Counted from the first letter of the stretch, positions 33,500-46,030 are shown. The stretch: DNA of 64,000 nt from Symbiodinium natans (GCA_905221605.1 CAJNDS010001236.1:214001-278000); one strand, 5' to 3'. Program-made: numbers and translations. Notes: generated by a model from the sequence alone, not told the origin.

Positions 33500-36000
33500 G
33501 CACGCCGGGTCTGTGTGTCAGCTGGGATAAAGCTAGGCAGTGCAAACAGCGAACACCTTCAATTCAAAGGAGCTGGCTAACTGCCGGATGACTTCATTGC
33601 TGCAGCGTTGGTTATTAAACCCTGTGAAGGCCAGTCCTTTTTGCAAGCCACTGTTTGCCTCTACGTGGTGCATGAGACTCTGATACTCTAATCAAGACCA
33701 AGGGGGGGCAGCTGCGGCACGTTTGCGGCACTATGCGACGAGGATGCCATTCGAAACGCGACGTCCATACGACAGCGCGTCAGGTTTAAGAAACTGCCCT
33801 GACGCAAGCACAGCCACGAAACTTTCTTTGGTGACGGGAGCCCTCAGGACCCCACTGACGGTTGAACGATCCGTGGGGACTTGGGGACATTCAGAAAAGT
33901 TTCCGAACTTCTCATAATCACTGAGACAGGCTGACATCGAGGGACGTTGCTTCATCGTTCTTCTTTTGACTCGTCCCGTGTGGCAGAGCCACAAGAGAAG
34001 CGAGCCTCTGCTGGCGGGAAAAAACACCCCCACGGGGGAGCTCTCGGAGGTGATCACTATGGCCGTCCCCAATCTGGAAGAAACTGAGGCGGCGATTAGC
34101 TCACAGTGGCAATCTCGATAACTCGTTCCGAGTGCACGGCGTTGCCTTTCAGCTGTGCAGAACTCGCAACGACCAGGCACGACCAGGCGAATGCTTTGAG
34201 AGGCAGGGCCGCTTTCCTTTGCCGCGCAGGGAATCTAGATGCTAGACGCGCTAGACGCCCAGCACCATTCGCAGTCAAAAGAGGGCACTGTGCTGACATG
34301 CGTGTTGTGAAGGTGGGAGAAACGCATCAAGCTGTTAGAAAACCTGGCAGCATGTCATGACGACGTCACTCTGAGGACCACGGTAGCGGAGCTTTTCGCT
34401 CGGAGCAAACCTGACTCTCGCAGGCGTGAAAAAGGTTTGTGCTCGCTGCCAGGTTTTGTGATGCTTTGTGTGTTTTCTGCGGGGGTGCTTTATTTGTTTT
34501 GACAGCCTCGCGAGATGGGCAACTTTGTTGCGCAAGATCGTTTAATTACGACGTGACGACGCGGTGTGCCCTAACTGGCCCTAACTGTCAAGCATATTGA
34601 GCAAAGCAAAACCAGTTGACTTCGCAGCAAGCTCGCAGGGACTGCTCGGTGGCGGAGCACGCCCTATAGCCCGTGAACCCTGTATGCCCCCTCGGCGCTT
34701 TTTAAAGCTTTACACTGGCAGCACAGCTGTTCCAAACCCAAACTGGCTTGTCCGCTTGTGCCATGGCTCTCATGGCTCTCATGGCTCTCATGGCCACCGG
34801 TGCGACGGCTTCCTGCGCTTCGCTTGCTCACGCAGGTCTGCCAATTTGGCTTGCACCGGGCATTCGGGCATGTGAGGGTCTGCTTAAGCAGACGCATCCC
34901 ATCTCGTCCCAAGAGCACCGAGGTAGTTGAAGCTACGTTGTGAAACATAGTTAGAGAAATCTTGCAGTGCACGCACACCGCGGCACCCCCACCACTGGGA
35001 GGACAGCCTTTGGTGCCATTCAAAAGCACGTCATGTCCTGGCGCAAAGCGTTGCCAAGCCAAGAAGCAGCCACCACACAACTCATGGCTGACATGTCGAA
35101 ACATCCCTCCTCGTCAGGCTTTGAACCCCTTCTCCTGGCGATTCGAAGGGCTCAGGCTTCAAGGCTCCAAGACAGACTTTGTTCGCCCGAGATGTTCGTT
35201 TGTTGGATTGACTTTGCAGTGGACTTTGCAGTGCGCAGAGCCTGACCCTGGGTGCGAGAAATGCGAAGGATCCAGGTAGATCAGGTCCTCAAGTAAGTGA
35301 TTGGTCAATTGCATGGTGGGGAGAAAAACACTGGGGACCGATGAGCAGAAGAAGCATCCTTTAACAAGGACGAGTCTCATTCACTGTGGCGGCAGAGGGA
35401 ACTTGCTTTCCGTGGCCACTTTTCTTTGGCTCCAGGAAGTAGGCATCCGGCCGTGGCATCACCAGACACGCTGTCGATCGAAATCGGGGAGCTCCTTTGG
35501 GCGGCTCGGCCTCTGAGCCAAGCGAGCCTCTCAGGGAACAGGTCTCATGTTTGCAGTGAAAGGGCTTCGTTGAATTGACTATAGTCTCCTGTTGAGCCGA
35601 TTTTAAAGATTCCTGCTCGGCTCCTGGTTCACTTGGCTCTTGGCCATCCGTTTTTGCCCGCCGGCGCTCTGCCATTCGAACCAGGAGCCCGAAGTCATAC
35701 TCCTTCGCAAAGCACAGATGGCACAGATGGGCACAGTCTACAGATTCGAAAAAAGAAGCGAAAGCTTGGAATTGAAAGGCTTCCGATCGAAGGGTATAAT
35801 GTGGAACTCTTCACCCCTTCCGAACCCTTATCCAGCAAGGCTTTGGAAAGCCATGACCTCTGCATCTAGAGTTGGAGACTCTTTGAACTCCTCTAGACTA
35901 TAGACTGTCCTAGATCCTACACGGAGCACCTATGCCCCCTATGGCATTATACGGCATTCACCACGAGCCTTGGGGCTCCTCTCTTCCCCTGAATGATTCG
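33500..36000. other. stretch without a recognisable gene
   Basis: Frames are open in short pieces on both strands, but none carries a family motif. A short CATGGCTCT tandem repeat lies at 34763-34792. Confidence 0.45.
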
Positions 36001-36044
36001 AACGATTCGAACGATTCGAACGATTCGAACGATTCGAATGATTC
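35991..36044. repeat. GATTCGAAC 9-bp tandem repeat
   Basis: About six units of GATTCGAAC, with GATTCGAAT at each end. The unit is half palindromic (TTCGAA). In one plus frame it encodes repeated Asn-Asp-Ser. Confidence 0.92.
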
Positions 36045-36983
36045 TACACTCCAGAGTGCGGCTCCTGCTTTGGTGCTTTGGACACAGAGCTCCGCCGGCC
36101 TTCGGCATCCTCCCCAGTGTTGAAAGCTTCTTTAAAATTCTGTCAGGGCGGTTTTAGAGGCGGCATATGCAAAAAACATAGCAGAGAGCAACATCTCTTT
36201 TCGTTCTCCTCCTCAGGTTTCTCTTCCTTCTCTCCCCGCTTCTTCACGGGCGACACGCCGAATTTGGTCCACCAGGGTTCGTCGGAGCCATGGCCTCCTC
36301 ACATGAAGCAATGGGCAGTCTTTCGGCAACCTTGCGCAGTCTTACCGGATCCAGAGCTTCCCCCATGTCGCCTGGTGAAAGGATTCCACCTGGGGTAGCT
36401 CCTCGCATGACGCCGCAAGGCTGTGTGAACCGAGCTCAGCGAATCAGCTGGAACTTAGTCCTCCGGGATCTGCAGAGCCGAAGGCGGTCTCCGTCCTTGC
36501 CTCCGGCCACGCTTCCTATACACGCTTCCTACACTTCCAGCAAATTCCAGCAGATTCAGAGCAATCTGCCCGTCTCTCGAATCCTACAGATGCTCCCACC
36601 TCCAACTCGAGCGTTGGTGCGGGATTTGGCAGGCGCGCCTCCTGTCCGTCTGACACTGTCTGTGTCCCTGTCTGTGCCTGTCTCTGTCTGTCTCGCTCAG
36701 TTTATCTGTCTCTCCATCCATGGCTCAGGACCGTACATGCAAGCACACCATCCAAAGTGCCCAATCCAAAAAACCGCGTTGCTTCCGCGCTCACGGCAGG
36801 GCTCTATTGCTGCTTCCCCCCAGCTCTCCCAGCTAAGTCGGGGTATTCCCTCCTGGCAAACGCGACGCACTTCTGCCCCAAACACCCCTCCAACCCCACA
36901 GAACGCAGAAAACCCTAAGGTGTTCGGGTCGGAGAGTCGGAGCAGCGAGCTTAACGGAACGGCGCCGGGAAGGTTTCCCCCGA

Positions 36984-36995
36984 GAGCCAAAATGG
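36984..36995 (-). other. 12-nt match to the dinoflagellate spliced-leader core
   Basis: The reverse complement reads CCATTTTGGCTC, identical to the central 12 bases of the 22-nt dinoflagellate spliced leader, but followed by TCGG instead of AAG. It could be a relic of a retroposed trans-spliced mRNA, or chance. Confidence 0.3.
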
Positions 36996-37622
36996 TCTTC
37001 TGAGATCTTCTGAGATTACAGTAGATTACAGTACCATCTGCAAAGTCGCCAGAATCCACCTCGAGGAGTCGCCGGAGCCAGGCTCGACTTCGTTTAGGAC
37101 GAAGGGGTCCGCGCGAATATGTCCATGGGCGTCCCCTCATCGGGCCCGGTTTGTGTGGCTCTCGCAGGACGATGCCCTCGCTGCTTCTTTGTCTGTGAAT
37201 GGTGCCGGGGAAAGCGGAGGATCCGGCCTTCGGTCCTCCGATATGCCGAATACATAGTCGTCGATGTGGTCCATACCGGGCATCTACATCCCCGACGATG
37301 TCCATGGCGGCCCCAACCATCTGAGTGCGGGCATGAGCCAAGCACGCGCTGCGGCAGCTTTCGCTCTCTGTCCCTCTTTCTTTCGTGGGGGAGGGGGGCG
37401 CGGACCTGCGTCGGCGCCCGCCCCGGTATTCGGGCCCTCACAGGCATCGAATTTGGGCGTACAGCTACAGCTGCGTGGTTGGTTCCCCCAACAAGGTTCA
37501 AACATAGGCCCAAAACAACACGAAAACCCCTGCCCTCCTCATCTTTGCCTTGGTTTCGTGGCTAGTTCGCTGCCCCCGGGACTACTAAAGTTCTGATAAG
37601 TTCTGCACCTCTGCCCCTCTCC

Positions 37623-37652
37623 CGTCTTCTTCTTCTTCTTCTTCTTCTTCAA
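37623..37652. repeat. (TTC)n repeat
   Basis: About nine TTC units. Confidence 0.9.
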
Positions 37653-37865
37653 CCGGGCTTGAGAGAAACCCTCCGAAAGGAGAGCTATCTGCATGTTTTC
37701 CTGTGCCACCCGCCCCTTGCTCCCAGGGTTTGTACGGCTTTGCTTTATGTTATCCAGACGACAGTCTCAGGCCTCGGACTCGGAGCTGATTACACCACCT
37801 CAACGCCTCACTTTGCAATTCTCCCGAAGCCTCCCCAAGATTTCTCACAGGTGCTTCAGGTGCTA

Positions 37866-38820
37866 TTCTACTTCGTCTTCTTCTTCCTCTTCCTCTTCCT
37901 CCTCGTCTTCTTCTTCTCCTTCCCCTTCTCCCTCTTCTCCTTCTTCTCCTTCTTCTTCTTTTTCTTCTTCTTCTGCGTGCTTTCCCCCCCCCGCCCAGCC
38001 TTCTGAGAGAAGCTTTGTGCCACTTGGTCGTGCTCCACTAGTTCCAGAGACGAGAGTTTCAGCTCTTCATGCTCCAGTTCATCCTCCAGTTCATCCTCCA
38101 GGTCCTCGACTTGGAGAGCAACTTGCGATCTCGTGCCAGTCAACTCGGGGCGCGGCGACCTCTGACTCACTGCTTTCCTCCTCGCTTTCCTCGACTGCCT
38201 CCTCGACTCCTGCAATGCCAGAGCCCTATATAGAGACCCCGGAACACGACATCGCACGACCGCCCCTTTCCCCATGACTGGAGCCTCATTCTTTTCTCCA
38301 AAACCATCCCCAAGCCTGTCCTCCACCGCCTTTCGGGGCCGGAGCCTCTGATCTAAAGCGAGGCTTAAACGGAGATGGGGCTGAAGGGTCCTGTGGCTGC
38401 TGGCTTCGAACCCGCTGCAATTGTGTAACAAGGCAACCCCCGAACAGAACGTGCTTGAGGCCACGTGCTGTTTTCTCTATGAGCTGAGAAGCTTCCGTGG
38501 GCTGATGAGGTGGACTTAGTCCTCGCCAGCGTCGAAGCACCACATTCATGGCGACACATCTCTCGGGTGCAATCGCTTAACGCAGAAAACTTAAAGGCTC
38601 ATCTCTCGCACCGCGTGCCGTGTCCTGCAGGAGTGTGGTCCGAAAGGCCCTCTGATTGAACTCGTCCCTCGGAGTGAGCCCCGCCGAGCCCCCATGCGCA
38701 CGAGGTCCAGAGGAACCACGAACCTCTCTGGAGACTGAGCTGCTCACAAGAAGCGACCTTTCAGACCTGGGCAAGTCTTTTGTGCAGGGTAACGAAGCAG
38801 AAACCACCAGGAGTGTGGGT
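37866..38820 (-). CDS. unrecognised protein with acidic coiled-coil
   Basis: Three minus-strand stretches look like exons of one gene. About 38580-38760: VSREVRGSSGPRAHGGSAGL, then DEFNQRAFRTTLLQDTA. About 38320-38540: LRRWRGLSPPHQPTEASQLI, then TARGLKHVLFGGCLVTQLQR. About 38000-38250: RRQSRKARRKAVSQRS, then a strongly acidic helix VEDLEDELEDELEHEELKL with coiled-coil spacing. The frame then enters a Lys-rich run coded by the TTC/TCC tract at 37866-37976, which is probably an intron. A possible GC donor sits at AAAG|GCGG near 38335. No family is recognised. Confidence 0.4.
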
Positions 38821-39649
38821 TTGGGCGTGGTCTCCAGACCATTGGTTCGGCATCCGGCAAATAGCTGGGCTTCCGCAGCGTTTCTTTCTTTTTCTTGCCC
38901 CCTCAGCGGGATTCTGCTGCGTTTGGTGGCTCAAAATGGGGAATTGCTCAGCCGTGGAGCGGCGCAGATAACTGAAAGGGTTCCACCAAACCATAGGCGC
39001 CGCGGACCTCAGACTCCACAGATCGATCTCAAAATATACATATGCTACTCATATGCTAAGCCGTATGCCCGCCGTCAACTTGGCTCGGGATCTCCAGGCA
39101 TGCTTCGCAAAAGTCCGACTCTTCTTCTTACGCCTTACGCGGCCATACATTCCTGGCATTTCCACATGGTCCGAAGCACGAGCGTGCCCGTTTGTGGGCA
39201 ATGTCACTACATGTACAGTGTTGGTTTCTTCGGACACAGTCTCCGTGCTGGTGCGCATCCCAAGGTCTACAGACTTATTCAGAATCTGTAGGGATGCTCC
39301 GACCAATGTCAGCCAACAGCTTCGGCAAGTGCAAGGCGAAAGAAGGAGAACGAGGCTCACTTGCCGGCTCTTCGAGGTTCTAGCGCCATCTGCTGGCATT
39401 TTTCATGTCAGCCTTTTCCGAAATCGCAAGTGTCATGCAGGAAGCCAACTGAAGTGATGTCACTTGAGTCGCTTGAGATCGAATCCGGACTTGTGCCGAG
39501 ACCCGAGACACGGACGGCCTCGGCTCCAAGAGACGGCCTTCAGCTTCAGCGTTGAGACCTCACGTGGCCTCAGGGCAGAGGGTGAAAACATCCAACCGAA
39601 TCCAACCTTGACCCCAAACGAACCCCGATCAAAAAACATCAAAATCACC

Positions 39650-40080
39650 TGCGAAGCGCAAACCGCTGGAAGCAGGTCGTGTGGCCAGCTGGGGTCGCGG
39701 TGCGCGCATGGCTCGGGAGGCGCTAGCCTCGAAAAAAAAGCTGCGGTCGCATGTGAGCCTTACGCGGGCCTTGGTTCTTAGAATCCATCTACCCCCGGCC
39801 GCCTGCGTGGACGACTTCATCAGCCTATCCGCCGACTGCTGCAAGGGCCGAGAGCGCTTCGGGATGGGCAAGAACCTGAGCTGTGCACCGCAACCATTGA
39901 CCAATATTGACCCTTCTTGCGTAAGTGGAAAAACACTGCTATCAGTGCGTTGCCATAGCCAGGGCGAAAAGAACAAACCTCTCACAACGCCACCTTCTCT
40001 CAAAGGCAGGGACGGCTTTTGCTTCCGTTGACCATCTCCCCCTGCACTCTGTGCAGCCCGTAAGGAAAGAACGTCAAAGA
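39650..40080 (-). CDS. candidate exon, strand uncertain
   Basis: A minus frame reads GSILVNGCGAQLRFLPIP, then RWILRTKARVRLTCDRSFFF. A plus frame across the same bases reads LVLRIHLPPAACVDDFISL, then GKNLSCAPQPLTNIDPSC. Both are protein-like, so this is probably coding on one strand. I cannot choose between them or name a family. Confidence 0.22.
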
Positions 40081-41179
40081 ACATCAGGCCCCCCCATGAA
40101 TCCCAGCCTGTGCAAAGGACTGGTGCCGTGCACTTTTTAGTCGATTGCTCCTGTGTGTTTACACCTAAGAAAAACTATGTATTGCCAGTATTGCACAACT
40201 ATGCACAGCTATTGATCCAGATAGCTTTGGAGCTGCTTGTGACACTTCAGCCAGAAGACTTGAGATGGGGTCTCAGGGTCCTCCGGCTCCTGCTTTGTGT
40301 CACACATGTCGCTCCTCGCCAGAAAAAGGTCACCCAAACCAGAATGGAGCTGTCAGAGATGTTTCTCCTTGTGAGCAACGATGGGTAGCTTAGGTTGCTG
40401 TTGTCCGCCTGATTGACCTGCCGCATTCATTCAGAAACCTGTACACTGTAGGCATTTGGTGTATGACGGCATCTGAGGATTCTCGGCGGCACCTTGTTCT
40501 CGGCAGAATCCTGGCATTTCGTTGGCCCTGACTTGTCAGTTGGACTCTCTCTGCAAGCAGCCTGCGCACGGAGGTGTTCCGGCGCCGCATAGTCAAATGC
40601 CTGTCCGGTGCAGGGTGGCAGCGTTGTGGACCGCGGAGGATACAACTTGGGATCCAGGCCGAATATTGGCATGTTCCCATGCCGTTTAAGGGAGCGGCTT
40701 TTTTGCCCGCTTTTGACAGATTCTTCAGCTACTGTACAGGACGTACTGAAGAGTGCATAGAGTGCTCTGAGTTCGTGATTCTGCCAAGGATTCCTCCTCA
40801 ACTTGCTGGATTCGAGTCCAAACTGCGACGGGTGCCACAAGTCAGCATGGAATGATGTAACATTGATGCAACATTGATGTAACGATGCAGGGCCGTCATG
40901 TCAGTTTTGCGGAGCAGGCGGGGTCTCAGGTCTGCAGACTACTCGTACTGTCGCTTCGGGGCAAAGAATTCTCGGATTTTGCCAGTTTCCTTGATGCCAT
41001 TGGCATAGTCCTCAGTCTGCAGAGGTACCAGAAGGGGCCTACAACGCAAAGAACTTATGCATATGAGGGCTGGACCGACTGGTTGGTGAGAGCGATTTGT
41101 GAGCCTTGCTGCAGGAACAAGGCACATGCCTAACAAAATTAGCCAAAGGGGACCCTGCTTTAGAACAACTCCCCTATGA

Positions 41180-41760
41180 GGCCCCTGTGTGTGTGTTTCT
41201 CCTCCCAGAGGCCGCTGCCCAGCCACAAATCCAACTTCTCGGTCTTTGCGTTGTCTGCACGGTTGTTGTCAAACTTCTTCTTCCGGGACCTGGCTTTGGG
41301 AAGCTGCTCTTGGTGCAGAGGGGTGCCTGGGAGGCCGTGTCGGACATCCATCAAGAGGTGGCCGCGGTGCTTTTCCAAGATCTTGTCGACAATGCTGCCC
41401 TTCTTCACTTGTGATTCGAGCGTCTCGCGGGCCCCCCCTTCCCCTTCTTGCAAAATCAACAAGATGTGGAAGCAAATCGCAAAAGTGTCACACAATTGCA
41501 ACTCCCGTGTCCTGCTCCTCCTTGGAGTTTTCGCAATAGGTTTTGCAGGACTGCACAGGCGAGGCAGGAGTCCCAAGGAGCCGCTCAGTGAAGCTCACAG
41601 TTTTTTTCTTTTTTTCGGGGGGCCTTTTGGCAATAGTCGTCGTTGCCGGGTGCCCTCTCCTCGCAAATTGCAAGGCCTCGATGAACAAGATGGGATTCAA
41701 GATGTCAATAGAGCTTGCTGGCCCAGTTACGAAACACACGGTGTTACGCATCAAATGCAG
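41180..41760 (-). CDS. unrecognised gene, two clear exon-like stretches
   Basis: On the minus strand, about 41530-41720 reads ILNPILFIEALQFARR and KKKTVSFTERLLGTPASPVQ. About 41200-41450 reads RETLESQVKKGSIVDKILEK, then HRGHLLMDVRHGLPGTPLHQ, then ARSRKKKFDNNRADNAKTEK. Other frames over the second stretch contain stops or low-quality protein. The gene appears soluble, helical and basic towards its end. No family is recognised. Confidence 0.42.
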
Positions 41761-42898
41761 GTTGGGGCTGGGAGGGTGGGCGGGTGGGTGGGGGGCTCAT
41801 TTGGGATTTGAAGGGCTGATTCGGCAAGTAAGCCAGTGGATGCAAGATCACACTTGCTGAGTGATGTAAAGCCTGCAATCCAAACTGCACACACATTCAT
41901 CGACTTGAACAATCAACCCAAATTCCAAGTGGACGGACGTAGCCATGAAGCGTGCAGCAAATGCGAGATAGACAACATCAACAACACGTATCTCTGTATC
42001 GTGCAATACTTGTGATTGGTGCGAGAGCTTGCAAATACGCTCCTGGGAAACAGGCATTTGTAGCTGCAGATTGAATCGTATCTAGCCTCAGCTCAGCCAG
42101 TGCCATGTGGCCTGCCACACTACCGCCCAACTTCGACTCTACCCTACACGGCCCTACGCACCACACAGCACAGCGCGCCCCACTCTTGTGAGGGCAGGGC
42201 ATCCCGCAGTGCCAACGCTTCATCTGCCTTGCGTGCCCGTGCTTCCTAGAATGCTGTGAAACACACAAAGGCACAACGCAAAGCTTCCAAGGGCGCTTAG
42301 CTCAGGCCCCGTCCTTCCAAGCTGTGGCGAGCCCGAAGGCAGCCAGTAGGTCCTCGGCATGAAACACAGAAACACAACACCCCACAACTACCCCACAAGA
42401 AGCTCCAAAACTCCCCAGGCTTGTGTCAGAAATCGCCCTGATGAAAAATGTAAACGCGAACCTAACTCAACCCCATAAAACATCTTCAACAAAACCAAAA
42501 GCTCCCGAATATCAAGCTCTTTCCGTCTGGACCGTGGTTCAAGTGCCAAGAGGGCCAAGAATCTCTGCGCGCCAAGCCCTCGTTCGGCGCTCGGCCGGGC
42601 TGGGGGCCGCCCTTCAGTGCACCAGGAGTATCCAATTAACATAAAGCGGGCTTGTAGGGTTTAGAGGGCTTATGGGCTTTAAGCGGTGCGTACAGGTTTA
42701 GGGGAGCAACGCCACTCACAAATTGCAACCCTTCTGAGGGCGCAGGCTGGCCCCAAGAAAGCCGTCATGCTCCTTGCGACCCCCCAAAACAGGAGATGCA
42801 CTTTTGTAACCGACAGTCCCAAACACGATGACAAAACTTTCCAACAAAGGAACAACTGTCTTTTCACGTGTTTCTCAGCTTCATGTTCGGGCCAGTCC

Positions 42899-43240
42899 TC
42901 AAAAAGGCCACTGCCAACACGGCGCCAGCGGCATGCCGCAGCAATGGGTAAGCCACAGGGCGACGACGCTCCATGATGGCCATCCTTTGAGCAAGTGCTT
43001 GGAAGCCCCAGCAGTCTTGTAGACCTGTCTTTGCAGGTTGCCTGAGTGCGTCATCATGTTGAACCCCAGAAGTGCACGGGGCAAGCACTGCACATGTCTT
43101 CCTGCTTTCTGCTCCCTCATGTTGGGCCACAACAAGCTGGCGCCAAACGGATCAGCTTTGGCCAGTCCAGGACGGGGGACTCGGAAACATGCAAGTATTC
43201 GTTCGTGATCGGCATAACACGCTTGCCATCCTAGCCTTTC
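42899..43240 (-). CDS. candidate exon, unrecognised
   Basis: A minus frame contains ADPFGASLLWPNMREQKAGR, then HVQCLPRALLGFNMMTHSG, then KHLLKGWPSWSV. It is uninterrupted and protein-like, but no family or splice junction was established. Confidence 0.22.
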   Translation of the reverse strand, partial: ERLGWQACYADHERILACFRVPRPGLAKADPFGASLLWPNMREQKAGRHVQCLPRALLGFNMMTHSGNLQRQVYKTAGASKHLLKGWPSWSVVALWLTHCCGMPLAPCWQWPF

Positions 43241-44029
43241 CTGTGAGGTGGGCACGCCTCCAAAATCACACCTCCAAGTGTCATTAACATTAGTTAGACC
43301 GCTGTTAGACCGCATATGTTGCATTATGGAACAACATATTTGCGACCCACAGCCTATAGAGAAACACTCGTCATTATACAAGTCCCCCGCCCTAAGCTAA
43401 ACAAATGCAAACGAATCCGATCACTGAATCAACATAACTGGAGGTCATATATTGTTCAAGTTAAGTTGAATAGTGGCAGAGAATGAAGGACAGGGTCAAA
43501 AAACAATAGCATACTAGGGGTCTGGCATTGTATTCCATAAACAGGGCTAGACCGAGCAGGTCCGAAAGTAGCAGGGCATACGGCATTTACGTAGAAACAT
43601 AGGCTAGGAAAGGGCGGCAAACACAAGTCGTGCTGGAAAAGGGAAACAACTCTGTAACGAAAACATCATTCTTTAGGTAGGGCAGGTATATATAGATATA
43701 CACCACCTTCTTAGCCCCTCCACTCCACCCCGCCCCCCCTGCCTTGGGAAGTATGAAGTTACAGGCCTCCAATGCGTGCTCCAATGCTTGCCCCAACCCC
43801 CCCCCCCCCCGCCCTCGGTTGGTCAATTGCTGCTAGCTATCATGCTGAGTGTACCCTTTGCATCGTGCTAGCCAGTCTTTTCACCCTGAACCATCCCGCC
43901 AACTGCCTCGAACGGGAAGATTCCGGCTTTAGTTGAAATCTTGACTCTTGACGTCGACCAAATCTGCGAATCTGATTATGCAATATGACTCGGCCCTACA
44001 CGTCCCTTCACTTCGCGTGTTGTGCAGAG

Positions 44030-44165
44030 CCTTTCTCAATTTTTGGCAACTGGACGTCTCAGGAGGTCCGGCCCTCGGAAAATCGCCTGCCGCAAAGGGC
44101 AGCTCGCTCGTTTTCGTTGAGAGCATCCCCAAGAAGCTCAGCTATCTCCTGCTCGGCGACTCGGG
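44030..44165 (-). CDS. candidate C-terminal exon
   Basis: A minus frame reads AEQEIAELLGDALNENERAA, then LCGRRFSEGRTS before a TGA. It looks like a short helical terminal exon. A TTTGGGATG tandem repeat (about 44185-44215) lies immediately upstream in transcription order. Confidence 0.28.
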
Positions 44166-44404
44166 GATGTTAAGGGAGCGTTCTGGGATGTTTGGGATGT
44201 TTGGGATGTTTGCGGCATTGCAGATTTGAAGCCCATGGCAAGTGTCCTCCGTATTCTCGATCAGGTCAATGATGTCTTCCTGGAGGCTTGTCAAGTTCTA
44301 GAGAGCCATGGTCGCAGCGTGTTTCTGTTTTGGGTGTGGTTCAGCTGAGACAGGGGGAAGTGGATACATGTACAAGAGATATACGAGTGGCAAATTTGTT
44401 ATTG

Positions 44405-44490
44405 TGTATATATATGTATACATATACGTATACATACATACATACATACATGCATGCATGCATGCATACATACACCCCCCCCCCCCCCCC
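44405..44490. repeat. TATA / CATA / CATG microsatellite ending in poly-C
   Basis: ATATATGTATAC, then CATACATACATA, then GCATGCATGCATG, then ACACCCCC with about 16 C. Confidence 0.93.
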
Positions 44491-45789
44491 AAACCCACAA
44501 GCTCAATATGGGTTCCAAAATCTAAGCGCATGACTTGGGGTGACGCGTAAGCAACCCTTGTAGTGCAGCAAAGGCGACACATCTATTCCCTTTCGAACAA
44601 CCACGCACGTGACGAAAACTCAGGACCTAGTAGTGTCGAGCGCTCAGAAGAAGGTTTATGCCGAGTATCCCTGGAGTGCTCGGAAAGCTGGCACAGGCTT
44701 TGACAGTAGAATTACTTTAATGACGGTCACTGGAGATGAAGCTGGGACGCACTCATGTAGGAGGCTGTGAACCATGTACTCTGGTGTCTTTTTGTGACAG
44801 CAGTTTCTTGCCTCGACGATGGAAGTGACGGGCCACAGAGCACACGTGTCGAACGGGATTGGGGTTGTTAATTCTTGTTCTTGGGGGAGCTTGCGCCTTG
44901 GGGCGTAAAGAGGTGAAGGGACACAGCGCATACATCTCGAACAGGACTGGGTCGGTAAACTCATTGTGCTTGGGGATATGCATCGACTTTCATAGACTTG
45001 TGACTGCGACCTGTCTTCTGGGCGAGCAACCGCGACAGGTCCCGCGAAGTATCGCTAATGCTCTCATATCCTGTCCGAAGCACGGCCAGCCGGCCTTTCC
45101 AAACTCAATAAGTCGGAACAAGGAAGGGGCTGCAAGTCCTTATAGTGGATTCGGATTAAATGAGCCCTCTAGCTCCTTCAAACGTTTGTGCTTTATGACT
45201 GTAATGTTGTTCTTAACGGGCTCGGAATCGGACCGCTTCATAACACAACTAAAGCTCAGTCCCTGAATCCAGAATTTTTGTTGACTTCGCAACTCACAGG
45301 CTTGCAAAACGAAATAAATCTAGACCGAAAAGCCGGATTGGCTTTGAATTCGCCTGGGCCCGGGCATCGGCATCGGAGGTTCCCTTTTCAGCGTCCCCTG
45401 GTCTACCGCTACCACTGGAAAAGTCGAGTGTCTGCGCCCATCTCCTTGCACCACTGGTTGACCTGATGTCGCCGGGAAGCGATGATTGCATGTGCACATT
45501 GCGCACGGACGTGGCAGACTGCAAGGCTTTTTGTGATCGCAGAGCTCGGCTTTAGCCGGGATGCAGCAGGGAAGTGCCGTCGCAGGCCGCGAGCATCTAG
45601 CCAATCACGAACGCCACGGAAGGCCTTCTAAAGACTCAAAGAACAAGGAAAAGACCTCCGGCAACGTTTCAAAGTGCCTCGTCTGCCGGATAGAAAGCCG
45701 CCTCGGTCACCGCCGAACATCCCCCCCCCCGGGCCCGCCCATAGAACGATCGCCATGATGACAGCCTGGATTTGTCTTTACTCCTTGTT

Positions 45790-46010
45790 GTTGGATGTTG
45801 TTGGGCTCCCTGCCATCTTCGAGACTGCCGCCTTGGAGTCGCCCAGCTTCCGGAGCCCGTTCTTGCGAGCAAAGTCGTCTGCGGCCTCGAAACGCACAGC
45901 TCCCCCCTGGGCCTGAAGGCCCCGTCATGCCCTGACCCTGTCCTTGAACATCAGGGTCCACTCCACGCCACTGGTCTTCATGATCTCCTTCGGGAGGGGG
46001 GTAACGCGAG
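45790..46010 (-). CDS. 3' end of an unrecognised gene
   Basis: Two minus-strand pieces in protein-like frames. The first, about 45935-46005, reads VTPLPKEIMKTSGVEWTLMF, then KDRV. The second, about 45790-45915, reads GAVRFEAADDFARKNGLRKL, then SKAAVSKMAGSPTTSNNKE, ending at a TAA. The gap between them is only about 20 bases if the same frame is used, shorter than any other intron here, so the junction is not understood. A run of 19 G at 46031-46049 lies just upstream. No family is recognised. Confidence 0.38.
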
Positions 46011-46030
46011 ACATCAGCCGACAATTTGGC

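Noticed and set aside
33191-33545. Cys/Val-rich and Thr/His-rich frames
   Set aside because: Produced by the CA microsatellite.
36290-37341. Overlapping long frames on both strands (237 aa plus, 214 aa minus)
   Set aside because: Neither has a recognisable domain. Composition is Pro/Ser/Arg-rich and both look like chance open frames. Kept only as uncertain context.
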